A DNA stretch of 9,342 nucleotides from UBA1146 sp050256555 (GTDB lineage: Bacteria > Planctomycetota > UBA8108 > UBA1146), in NCBI GenBank assembly GCA_050256555.1, contig JBBWWC010000018.1, forward strand, positions 1 to 9,342. Direction: 5' to 3'. Positions 1 through 6,080 of this stretch are shown here, piece after piece. A program made the translations under genes and the position numbers. How positions within the stretch are numbered: position 1 is the stretch's first letter; each line of letters begins with the position of its first letter. The notes below the pieces were generated by a model that made no database searches, was not told where the DNA came from, and worked only from the letters and a program-made list of their open reading frames with translations.

Positions 1-135
1 GGTTTTGGATCGACTGGTTTTGGATCGACTGGTTTTGGATCGACTGGTTTTGGATCGACTGGTTTCGGATCGACTGGTTTCGGATCGATCGGTTTCAGAT
101 CGACAGGTTTCGGATCGGCAGGTTTCGGATCGACA
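1..135 (-). repeat. 15-bp tandem repeat array encoding VDPKP pentapeptides (9 units visible)
   Basis: Nine head-to-tail 15-bp units with no spacer start at 1, 16, 31, 46, 61, 76, 91, 106 and 121, and the array continues past the left edge. On the plus strand the unit is GGTTTTGGATCGACT or a close variant. On the minus strand it encodes VDPKP in the ATPase frame, beginning near residue 789. The four units nearest the edge are identical at DNA level. Units toward the gene's 5' side diverge, giving ADPKP, VDLKP and IDPKP. Because the unit is a multiple of three, copy-number change would keep the reading frame. Confidence 0.95.
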
Positions 136-2498
136 GCAGAAATACTTGGGGGCGACTCGACCGAGCCCGCCTGAGGTCCGTCACGATCTACCGATGGTCC
201 GCCTGACAGATCTGCACTTCGATTCGAAATCAGCGATTCCGTTGCCGGAGTCGGAATGACTGGAAACCCGGAATGCGACAAATCGATCGCCAGATGATCG
301 ACTGCAACATCAGTCTCAATTAACAGATCAAAGCTCTGCTTCGCATCCTCGGCGAGATCTGGATGAGCAACAATCACCTGAGACAGCTCCTGACTCAATC
401 GCGGTAACGCCTGCAGGGTCAACAAGACTCGTTGGCGATCCATCGCCGGGAAAGGCTCATCAAGAAACAAAAACTGAGGCGCTCCCGTGACTGCACGTAC
501 AAAAGCCTGAGCAAAAGCGAGGCGGAAACCAAAAGAAAGTCCCTGTAAAGTTCCTCCAGAAAGCTCATGAGGCTGAAGAAAATCACTCTTCTCCCCGGTG
601 AACAATCGGATTTCAAAATCAGGTGTCACCTGAGCATCTCGATAACGACCACCGGTCAAGTGAGGCAACAATCGACAAAGTCCCTTACCGAGACTTGGAC
701 CGGCTCGCATCCGGACCGATTCAATGGTCTCGTCGAGCAATTCAACCAGCAGACGATGGATATCCATGTCCTCGCGGATCGCGAGAGATTTCTTGCGTAA
801 ACCATCGGAAAATTCATCGAGTGCCCGTCGACGACCATCTTGATTCTGATATTCGCGAATCTCGCTCTGAATTCGATCGCGTTTCGAACGTAAGCGCTTG
901 ACCGAATCATTGGCCTCGTCGAGACCTTTCCGACAATCCTTCAGTGCCAACCGAACACGGTCCTGAGACTTCTTCAGTCCTCGTGCGAGATATTCCCCAG
1001 GCTTGTCCCCCATCTCTCGATGGAGATCACGACGAGAGTTCCGCAGTGCATCGAGAGCATTCTGAACCGAGGAAACACGGCATTCGCCAACCTCGTCACC
1101 CGGATCAAGCCCTTCCGATTTTCGTGAAAGATGCGCCTTTGCTGCTAGAAGTGAGCTTCTTCCCACTTCCTGCTCCATCGCCAGACGCGTCAATGCGCCA
1201 TCGGCATCAAATCCTTTTTGTTTGGCGACCGAAGCTACAGAAGCCAGCCAGCAGGCCAGAACAAAAAATGCAGCTCCACCGGCAGCAACCAGAAAGCCAA
1301 CTCCTTCTTCCTGGCTAAGCCCCTGGAGCCAGGGCACGTAAACACCGATCCCCCACTGGTATTGATGATCAACACCCAGAACAATTGAACAAAGCCCAAT
1401 CAGAAAAGCGATGATCGATATGGCTCGATAGCGGCTCAGGGCCGAGCGAGAGGATTCAAGCTTCTCTTTCTGACTCACAAGGTCGACCTCGATCGATCCT
1501 TCTTGCTGTGAATCAACGCGCAACTGAAGTGACGTTACAGCCTCTTGTACTCGTGATTCGAGAAGTGTACGAATCTTACAAGCGTTGGTAACCTTCTCGA
1601 GTCCTTCACGCAGCGCGCGAATCACTTCTCTCTGCCCCTTCAACGCTTCAGGAATCAAATCCGATTGCAACAACCCAATCAGCCCGTTGCATTTACGCAG
1701 AGACTCTTTCGGTTGTGCAGAATCGAGCGATCGAAGCTCCTGTTGGACCTTCTGTATCTCATCACGCTTTTTTTGTTCCGTTTCCAGCTTGCCCTGAAGT
1801 TCACGAACACTGGCCCGAGCTTCTTCGACCTTTCGGTCTCGATCCCCCAGATCCTGTTCAAGCTCAGGGATCTTTTCGATGTTCGGCTGCAAGCGAGAAA
1901 CATGTACATGGTTGCGTTGAATCTCCTCCTGGACCGAAGTGAAATCTTTCTCTTGTAACTCCAGGGCATTTTTTGCGTCTAATCGAGCTCCTTGGAGAAC
2001 ATCGATTCCGGCAACTCTGTCGAGATAAGACCGGAACTGCTCCGGATTCGTGACCGATTCACGTTCTGCGAGGTAAAAGGAATGCATCGTTTCCCCGGCC
2101 CCCAGATGAAAACGCCGCTGCACTTCGCGCTGCACTTGAATGATCCCCGACGCCAGCTCCTCACCCGGAGTTCCGCCAACCTTGGAAATCCTCATCAATC
2201 GGGCAAAAGAAGTCCCCAACCGATCCATTTCACGCCAGATCCGAAAAGATTCACCATCATGCTCAACATCGAGTTCGACAACACAGTGATCATCATCCCA
2301 GTGAATCAAATCGATGATCGACCCTCGAACCACATGATGAGTAGTACCAAAAAGAGCAAACTGAAATAACTGCCCGATCGTCGACTTACCGCTTTCATTG
2401 GGACCAATAATTCCGATCAGTCCTCTTTGCGGAAAGTTCTCGATGCTGATTTTTCGATACTTGAGGAATCCTTCCGCCCGAAGGTTACGGATCAACAC
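1..2498 (-). CDS. SMC/Rad50-like (YhaN-type?) ATPase with central membrane hairpin and VDPKP repeat tail; 3' end off window
   Basis: One uninterrupted minus-strand frame runs from a GTG at 2498 to the left edge (at least 832 residues, no stop reached). Seen: N-terminal Walker A GPNESGKST (residues 32-40); a Rad50/SbcC-like segment around 138-180; long charged, coiled-coil-like arms (about 180-355 and 425-610); C-terminal signature LSGGTLQG (from 646); Walker B FLFLDEP (D680, E681); and an H-loop histidine (H712 in VIVAHPD). The arms are joined by two hydrophobic segments (about 359-376 and 400-421) around a Trp/Tyr-rich loop of roughly 24 residues, with no CxxC zinc hook. After about 730 the chain becomes Pro/Ser-rich and ends in VDPKP repeats. 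The GTG start is set by a 9-nt Shine-Dalgarno sequence; the next codon, TTG (2495), is an alternative. Known: this head-arm-head layout belongs to DNA-repair and chromosome ATPases, and YhaN-like members are recalled to have a central hydrophobic pair. Inferred: membrane-anchored, DNA-associated ATPase. Family is confident; substrate and subfamily are not. No nuclease partner is visible. Confidence 0.88.
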   Translation of the reverse strand, partial: MLIRNLRAEGFLKYRKISIENFPQRGLIGIIGPNESGKSTIGQLFQFALFGTTHHVVRGSIIDLIHWDDDHCVVELDVEHDGESFRIWREMDRLGTSFARLMRISKVGGTPGEELASGIIQVQREVQRRFHLGAGETMHSFYLAERESVTNPEQFRSYLDRVAGIDVLQGARLDAKNALELQEKDFTSVQEEIQRNHVHVSRLQPNIEKIPELEQDLGDRDRKVEEARASVRELQGKLETEQKKRDEIQKVQQELRSLDSAQPKESLRKCNGLIGLLQSDLIPEALKGQREVIRALREGLEKVTNACKIRTLLESRVQEAVTSLQLRVDSQQEGSIEVDLVSQKEKLESSRSALSRYRAISIIAFLIGLCSIVLGVDHQYQWGIGVYVPWLQGLSQEEGVGFLVAAGGAAFFVLACWLASVASVAKQKGFDADGALTRLAMEQEVGRSSLLAAKAHLSRKSEGLDPGDEVGECRVSSVQNALDALRNSRRDLHREMGDKPGEYLARGLKKSQDRVRLALKDCRKGLDEANDSVKRLRSKRDRIQSEIREYQNQDGRRRALDEFSDGLRKKSLAIREDMDIHRLLVELLDETIESVRMRAGPSLGKGLCRLLPHLTGGRYRDAQVTPDFEIRLFTGEKSDFLQPHELSGGTLQGLSFGFRLAFAQAFVRAVTGAPQFLFLDEPFPAMDRQRVLLTLQALPRLSQELSQVIVAHPDLAEDAKQSFDLLIETDVAVDHLAIDLSHSGFPVIPTPATESLISNRSADLSGGPSVDRDGPQAGSVESPPSISAVDPKPADPKPVDLKPIDPKPVDPKPVDPKPVDPKPVDPKPVDPK

Positions 2499-2752
2499 AA
2501 ATCACCTCCCAGATCTGTACCGATCCGGCATTCGCGATCTGCGATGAACTTCTCGCCGAGCCGACGAGCCAGCTCGTATTTCTGACGACTTTCGGCATCC
2601 ACTTTGCCCTCGAAAGCGCGCTTCTTCATTTCAAATAGACGACGGAACTCCTCCAGCGGCGGCCGAATCGCCAAGCCAGCAAGAAGCCATTCCGACTCCC
2701 CAGAATCACTGGAGGAAGATCGATCAGAACCCATAGGTCTTTCCTTCGACAT
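2492..2752 (-). CDS. Small charged hypothetical protein coupled to the ATPase
   Basis: This 86-residue protein was not recognised. It has a Ser/Asp/Glu-rich N-terminus (about 1-20), then a short apolar stretch (LLAGLAIRPP) and a Lys/Arg/Glu-rich part that looks helical (EEFRRLFEMKKRAFEGK through ARRLGEKF). There is no signal peptide and no membrane segment. The first ATG (2752) has a weak AGGA 10 nt upstream. The in-frame ATG at 2734 has AAGGA 7 nt upstream and would give 80 residues. The stop codon overlaps the ATPase start region by 7 nt and the gene carries that ATPase's ribosome binding site, so it is probably a real gene read on the same transcript. It could be a small partner or regulator of the ATPase, but only position supports this. 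It lies 87 nt after tsaE. That gap is fairly AT-rich and no convincing promoter or terminator was seen in it. Confidence 0.6.
   Translation of the reverse strand: MSKERPMGSDRSSSSDSGESEWLLAGLAIRPPLEEFRRLFEMKKRAFEGKVDAESRQKYELARRLGEKFIADRECRIGTDLGGDLC
2501..2509 (-). promoter_or_regulatory. Extended Shine-Dalgarno for the ATPase GTG start
   Basis: The minus strand reads GGAGGTGAT and ends 2 nt before the GTG at 2498, so the GGAGG core is 6 nt from the start codon. All nine bases match the usual complement of the 16S rRNA 3' end. The site lies inside the last codons of the upstream small gene, which favours GTG 2498 as the ATPase start and implies coupling between the two genes. Confidence 0.75.
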
Positions 2753-2839
2753 CGTTTCTTAATCCTGACTTAGATTCCCGATAACAAAACAACAATAGGT
2801 CTTTGATTGTGGAGGCCAGAAGGACGCTTTCAAGTTGCT

Positions 2840-3328
2840 TCAAGAAACGATCGCCTGTTCGAACGCACGAGCGACTCCATCTTGCGCCTGCGGGCCTGTA
2901 GCACGGATCCAGGCTTTACGTAGATTTCTTCCACCATGAGCCAGATCGATCCGTAAGCGCCTCTGAGGGAGGATTTCCTCGACCTTTTCTGCCCATTCGA
3001 CGGCAATGACCCCTTCGATCAGCCAGTCACTCCAGCCATGAAGAGCCAGCTCAGAGGGATCATCGAGTCGGTAGGCATCGACATGAAGTAACGAAAGGGG
3101 GCCCTTGTGCAGCGAAGCTATGGTGAATGTCGGGCTACGGACCAGCCCCTCAACCTGAAGTCCGCGTGACAATCCTCGAACCAGGGCGGTCTTGCCCGCC
3201 CCAAGGTCACCACGTAAATCAAGAACAAGGCCTGACTCGGCCACTGCTCCGATCCGCTCTCCAAGCGACTCGGTCACTTCTTCACCGACCAGATCGAGTT
3301 GTCGACTCATTTCGTCCGCTGCCGCCAA
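2840..3328 (-). CDS. tsaE: TsaE, tRNA threonylcarbamoyladenosine biosynthesis ATPase
   Basis: TsaE (YjeE family) is the small P-loop ATPase that works with TsaB and TsaD in making the t6A modification at position 37 of ANN-decoding tRNAs; it is cytoplasmic. Motifs, numbered from ATG 3310: Walker A GDLGAGKT (34-41), SPTF (59-62), HVDAYRL (76-82) and the family's EWAEK (105-109). From that ATG the protein is 156 residues, a typical length. The start is uncertain. TTG 3328 (162 residues) has AGGAGG at 3335-3340 with ideal 6-nt spacing, while ATG 3310 fits family length but lacks a Shine-Dalgarno. The open frame extends to an ATG at 3379, whose extra residues look nothing like the family. It is divergent from the propeller gene, and about 105 bp separate the two starts. 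tsaB and tsaD are not in the window. Confidence 0.93.
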   Translation of the reverse strand: MAAADEMSRQLDLVGEEVTESLGERIGAVAESGLVLDLRGDLGAGKTALVRGLSRGLQVEGLVRSPTFTIASLHKGPLSLLHVDAYRLDDPSELALHGWSDWLIEGVIAVEWAEKVEEILPQRRLRIDLAHGGRNLRKAWIRATGPQAQDGVARAFEQAIVS

Positions 3329-3334
3329 ATTGCG

Positions 3335-3340
3335 CCTCCT
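3335..3340 (-). promoter_or_regulatory. Shine-Dalgarno AGGAGG favouring a TTG start for tsaE
   Basis: AGGAGG on the minus strand is followed by 6 nt (CGCAAT) and then an in-frame TTG at 3328. The family-length ATG at 3310 is 24 nt from this site, too far to use it, and has no purine-rich block of its own. Confidence 0.5.
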
Positions 3341-3421
3341 AGCCTCGTCGAGCCTAGCGGCCGCAGGAAAGCGCCACAACCCCAGCTAGCGCTGGCACCG
3401 ATCAAGCGGGAAGATGGGATC

Positions 3422-3426
3422 GGGAG
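3422..3426 (+). promoter_or_regulatory. Shine-Dalgarno deciding the GTG start of the propeller gene
   Basis: GGGAG lies 7 nt before the GTG at 3434. The codons that follow encode a signal peptide, so the ribosome site and protein features agree on this start over the upstream ATG at 3299. Confidence 0.6.
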
Positions 3427-3433
3427 AATTACA

Positions 3434-5527
3434 GTGACCATCGATCGTCGAAACCCGTGGCAGCTAATCTTTGCCATCCTTTTATTGATGGCCAGCGGTT
3501 TGCCAGCAATCCTCGCCTCCGATGTGAGAGAGATCGAATTGCCAGGCCCTCCAGCTGCTGGTCCGGGACGGATCCCCCGTCATCACGCAACCCTTTCACT
3601 GGAGCAACTTGCCCAACAATCGGAACGAAACCCGTTCGGATCCACCGGCTTTTTCCTGCGTGAATGGATCGAGGCACGCCAAGGAGCCCTGGTGATCCCG
3701 CCACTGGGCCTTCCGCTCGGCTCACGCGGAACCATTCGAGTCGAACCCACCGAAGCGATCCTGGCCCAATGGGCCGCCACCAAATCGATTTCGAACCAGT
3801 TCCTCGACGCATCGCTGAAAAACCTCAAAGAGATTCCCATCGATGGAGCCCATCCGCTTCTATGGCAGCCCGGAAAAGAATCAGAAGCCAAACGCGCCCT
3901 GGCCGAGGCGGTCGAAAGAGGAGATCGAACCACGGCTTCCATCTTACTTCGTCGATCATCACTGAAAGAAAGTCTCAACCCGGAGATTCTCGACTGGATT
4001 CGTGATCGCCCAGTGGTCGAACCGGGCTGGCTCCCCACCGATGGAATCGTGGAAAACACTGCTCCTGGGCTGACGCCTTTAGTGATCACCGGCACCAGAG
4101 ACCTACCGCATCTGGCTACCGGTCCCGATCGTGGCTCCTTCACTGTCCGGCAAGGCTTGAAAACAAGGCGCAATCCACTCGCAGAAATCCATCCCCTGAT
4201 CCGGGCAGAAACGGCCCTGTTTGGCATGGGAAATCAAATCGCCGCTTTTGATCTCGCCGATTCACTACAAGAATTGTGGACATGGACTCTCTACCCGGAG
4301 GCAAAGAAAAACCGCTTCCCGCCATTAACCGGAGTTCCGGACATTCCCATCGCCAGTGGAGATCATTGCGTCTTCTTGCTACGAACACCTCGTCACTTCC
4401 AGCGTCCAGCGACCAACATCCTGATCGAAGAAGGGCCCTGGAAAGACAAAGGTTGGCTCGAAGCGGTGGTTCTGAATATTCCCAATCCAAACCAGCCTCC
4501 GGTTCACACCTGGCGCTGCCCTATCGCGGATGAAGGTTTCACCGTCGCTCCCTCTCCCCAGATCGTCGGAGATCAACTATTCCTGATCGCCACGCGCGGC
4601 TGGAGTGAAGTCGAAACCTGGGCCTTTGCATTCAATATCTCGACCAGTCAGCCAGACCAAGAAAGAGAACTGTGGCGACGAAAACTAGGAGTGGAACAAC
4701 TGGAGGCTCACTCCCTTAACGACCTCCGCGACAAGATTTCACAGTCAGCAATCGCCTGTCGAGATGACGACCTCGTCATCAGTCGATCGAATGGAGCCAT
4801 CGATCTACTCGCTGCCGCCAGTGGAGAACATCGAGCCACTCTCCATATGCCACACTGGAGAAATAAAGATCTACCCGCCCATTCTGGCATTCGCTGGGGC
4901 AACAACCGCTTCATGTCCTATCCAACGATTCGCCCCAGAGCCCATTGCTCCATCGAAATCCCCAGCGACCGATCGATGCCCTGGTTGATCCTCCCCCCCG
5001 CAGGAAAAATGCTCATTGCTCTCGAATTGGACCCATGGCGCATTCGCTGGAGTCGCCCGATGGAACGAGAAGAAACACTACTGGGAATCCAGCAAGGTAC
5101 CGCCTGGATTCTTGATGCTGGAGTTCTTCAAGAAGATCACAGGATAACGTTAACTGGATTTGACCCACGCAACTCCACTACGCAATACGGACCGTGGAAA
5201 CTTGAGTTGACTGGAGACCCTCATTCTCTTCTACACAAAGCAGAAGAAAACCAAGCGGTCGTTCCATTGCTACGAGGAAATCCACGGATCGTTGGGCATC
5301 AATTGTGGGTTCCGACGACTGGTGGCCTCGAACAATTTTCTCTCAGCGATGGAAGCGCACTCGGAATCCGCAAATGGCCGCAAGGGTCGACCGGAGGAAC
5401 CCCTTTACCACTGACCAGGGGAAGACTTTTATTGACCTCTCGAGGTGATACGGCACTACCCGGTCGCAGCTCGGTCAAACTACTGGAGACACAAGAGACC
5501 AAATCGAAAAAGACGACCAAGAACTAA
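3434..5527 (+). CDS. Exported PQQ/BamB-like beta-propeller repeat protein
   Basis: With a GTG start at 3434 the protein has 697 residues. GGGAG at 3422-3426, 7 nt upstream, sets the start. That start also places a clean signal peptide at the N-terminus: positive residues (IDRRNP), a hydrophobic core (IFAILLLMASGLPAILA) and likely cleavage before SD near residue 29. The open frame extends to an ATG at 3299, but this would bury the signal and overlap tsaE. Residues about 35-240 are an unrecognised mixed region. From about 261 onward there are degenerate propeller-blade phrases: NQIAAFDLADSLQELWTW (from 267), SNGAIDLLAAASGEHRATL (about 450), KMLIALELDPWRIRWSRPM (from about 525) and GGLEQFSLSDGSALG (about 630). 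This alternation of strand, 'A-x-D' phrase and trailing Trp is typical of PQQ-like repeats. The tail is Lys-rich (KSKKTTKN). Inferred role: a periplasmic or envelope scaffold. No enzyme active site was seen, so a PQQ dehydrogenase is unlikely. Confidence 0.8.
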   Translation: MTIDRRNPWQLIFAILLLMASGLPAILASDVREIELPGPPAAGPGRIPRHHATLSLEQLAQQSERNPFGSTGFFLREWIEARQGALVIPPLGLPLGSRGTIRVEPTEAILAQWAATKSISNQFLDASLKNLKEIPIDGAHPLLWQPGKESEAKRALAEAVERGDRTTASILLRRSSLKESLNPEILDWIRDRPVVEPGWLPTDGIVENTAPGLTPLVITGTRDLPHLATGPDRGSFTVRQGLKTRRNPLAEIHPLIRAETALFGMGNQIAAFDLADSLQELWTWTLYPEAKKNRFPPLTGVPDIPIASGDHCVFLLRTPRHFQRPATNILIEEGPWKDKGWLEAVVLNIPNPNQPPVHTWRCPIADEGFTVAPSPQIVGDQLFLIATRGWSEVETWAFAFNISTSQPDQERELWRRKLGVEQLEAHSLNDLRDKISQSAIACRDDDLVISRSNGAIDLLAAASGEHRATLHMPHWRNKDLPAHSGIRWGNNRFMSYPTIRPRAHCSIEIPSDRSMPWLILPPAGKMLIALELDPWRIRWSRPMEREETLLGIQQGTAWILDAGVLQEDHRITLTGFDPRNSTTQYGPWKLELTGDPHSLLHKAEENQAVVPLLRGNPRIVGHQLWVPTTGGLEQFSLSDGSALGIRKWPQGSTGGTPLPLTRGRLLLTSRGDTALPGRSSVKLLETQETKSKKTTKN

Positions 5528-5946
5528 TCGTGAGATAAAGTCTCGCCAGCATCGGCCGACACCGATGGCGACTGCAGGTCGAACTCGACGCGGGGAGCGC
5601 CAGCCCAGAGATTCTCCAGATCGTAAAAATCTCGCGCTTCAGTATCAAAAATATGCAAAACGATTTCGCCATGATCGACGCAGAACCAGCGTGAATCATC
5701 ACGGCCATGGGCACCCAACCTGGGCAGGTGTCGTGGTTTGAGATATCGCTCCAGCCCATCTCCCAGGGTCCTTACCTGACGAGGAGAGCGACCAGAAGCC
5801 AGGATGAAAAAGGAAGAGATCTTGATCATCTCTCTCACATTCAGAACCAGAATACGCTCCGCACGCTGCTCATGGAGGAAACGAGCCGCCCCGATGGCGA
5901 TCTCTTCCAGCTCTTGCATATCGTGTTGTGAGGCAAAATCACTCAT
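5524..5946 (-). CDS. rsfS: RsfS (Iojap) ribosomal silencing factor
   Basis: RsfS binds ribosomal protein uL14 on the 50S subunit and blocks joining to 30S, lowering translation in starvation. The 140-residue protein shows the family pattern along its length: SSFFILASGRSPRQV (44-58), RWFCVDHGEIVLHIF (86-100) and ARDFYDLENLWAGAPRVE (104-121). A short Ser/Asp/Glu-rich tail follows (about 122-140). The ATG at 5946 has only a weak AGG-type ribosome site; a second ATG at residue 10 (5919) is possible and would leave the conserved domain intact. The gene lies about 75 nt beyond the terminator that follows hppA, so it probably has its own promoter, though none is convincing. Its stop codon overlaps the convergent propeller gene. 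The usual neighbours, such as nadD, are absent. Confidence 0.93.
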   Translation of the reverse strand: MSDFASQHDMQELEEIAIGAARFLHEQRAERILVLNVREMIKISSFFILASGRSPRQVRTLGDGLERYLKPRHLPRLGAHGRDDSRWFCVDHGEIVLHIFDTEARDFYDLENLWAGAPRVEFDLQSPSVSADAGETLSHD

Positions 5947-6021
5947 AAACTGAACCTAAACCTTTCCACGATCATCGAGGGTATCAGCATCTCTCTCCTC
6001 GGCAAGCCGAACAAGAGAAGA

Positions 6022-6048
6022 GCCGCCCTCCGGAAACCGGAGGGCGGC
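6022..6048 (-). terminator. Rho-independent-type terminator after hppA
   Basis: A perfect 12-bp GC-rich inverted repeat (GCCGCCCTCCGG and CCGGAGGGCGGC) surrounds a 3-nt loop. It starts 32 nt after the hppA stop codon. In the minus direction it is followed by TCTTCTCTTGTT, which is T-rich (8 of 12) but interrupted. Its position and strength support termination of hppA before rsfS. Confidence 0.8.
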
Positions 6049-6080
6049 CCCTCGAAGGATGGATTTCTGTCGATTTCTTG

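Noticed and set aside
5..259. Plus-strand open frame encoding DRLVL/DRLVS repeats
   Set aside because: It is the antisense shadow of the VDPKP array; a 15-bp repeat stays open in more than one frame. The minus frame continues through a complete ATPase.
3583..4227. 214-codon minus-strand open frame inside the propeller gene
   Set aside because: It is rich in Arg and Ser as expected of an antisense shadow, while the plus-strand frame has a signal peptide and propeller phrases.
5947..6021. Possible rsfS promoter TTGCCG - 16 nt - TACCCT
   Set aside because: The -10 matches only 3 of 6 consensus bases and nothing else supports it.
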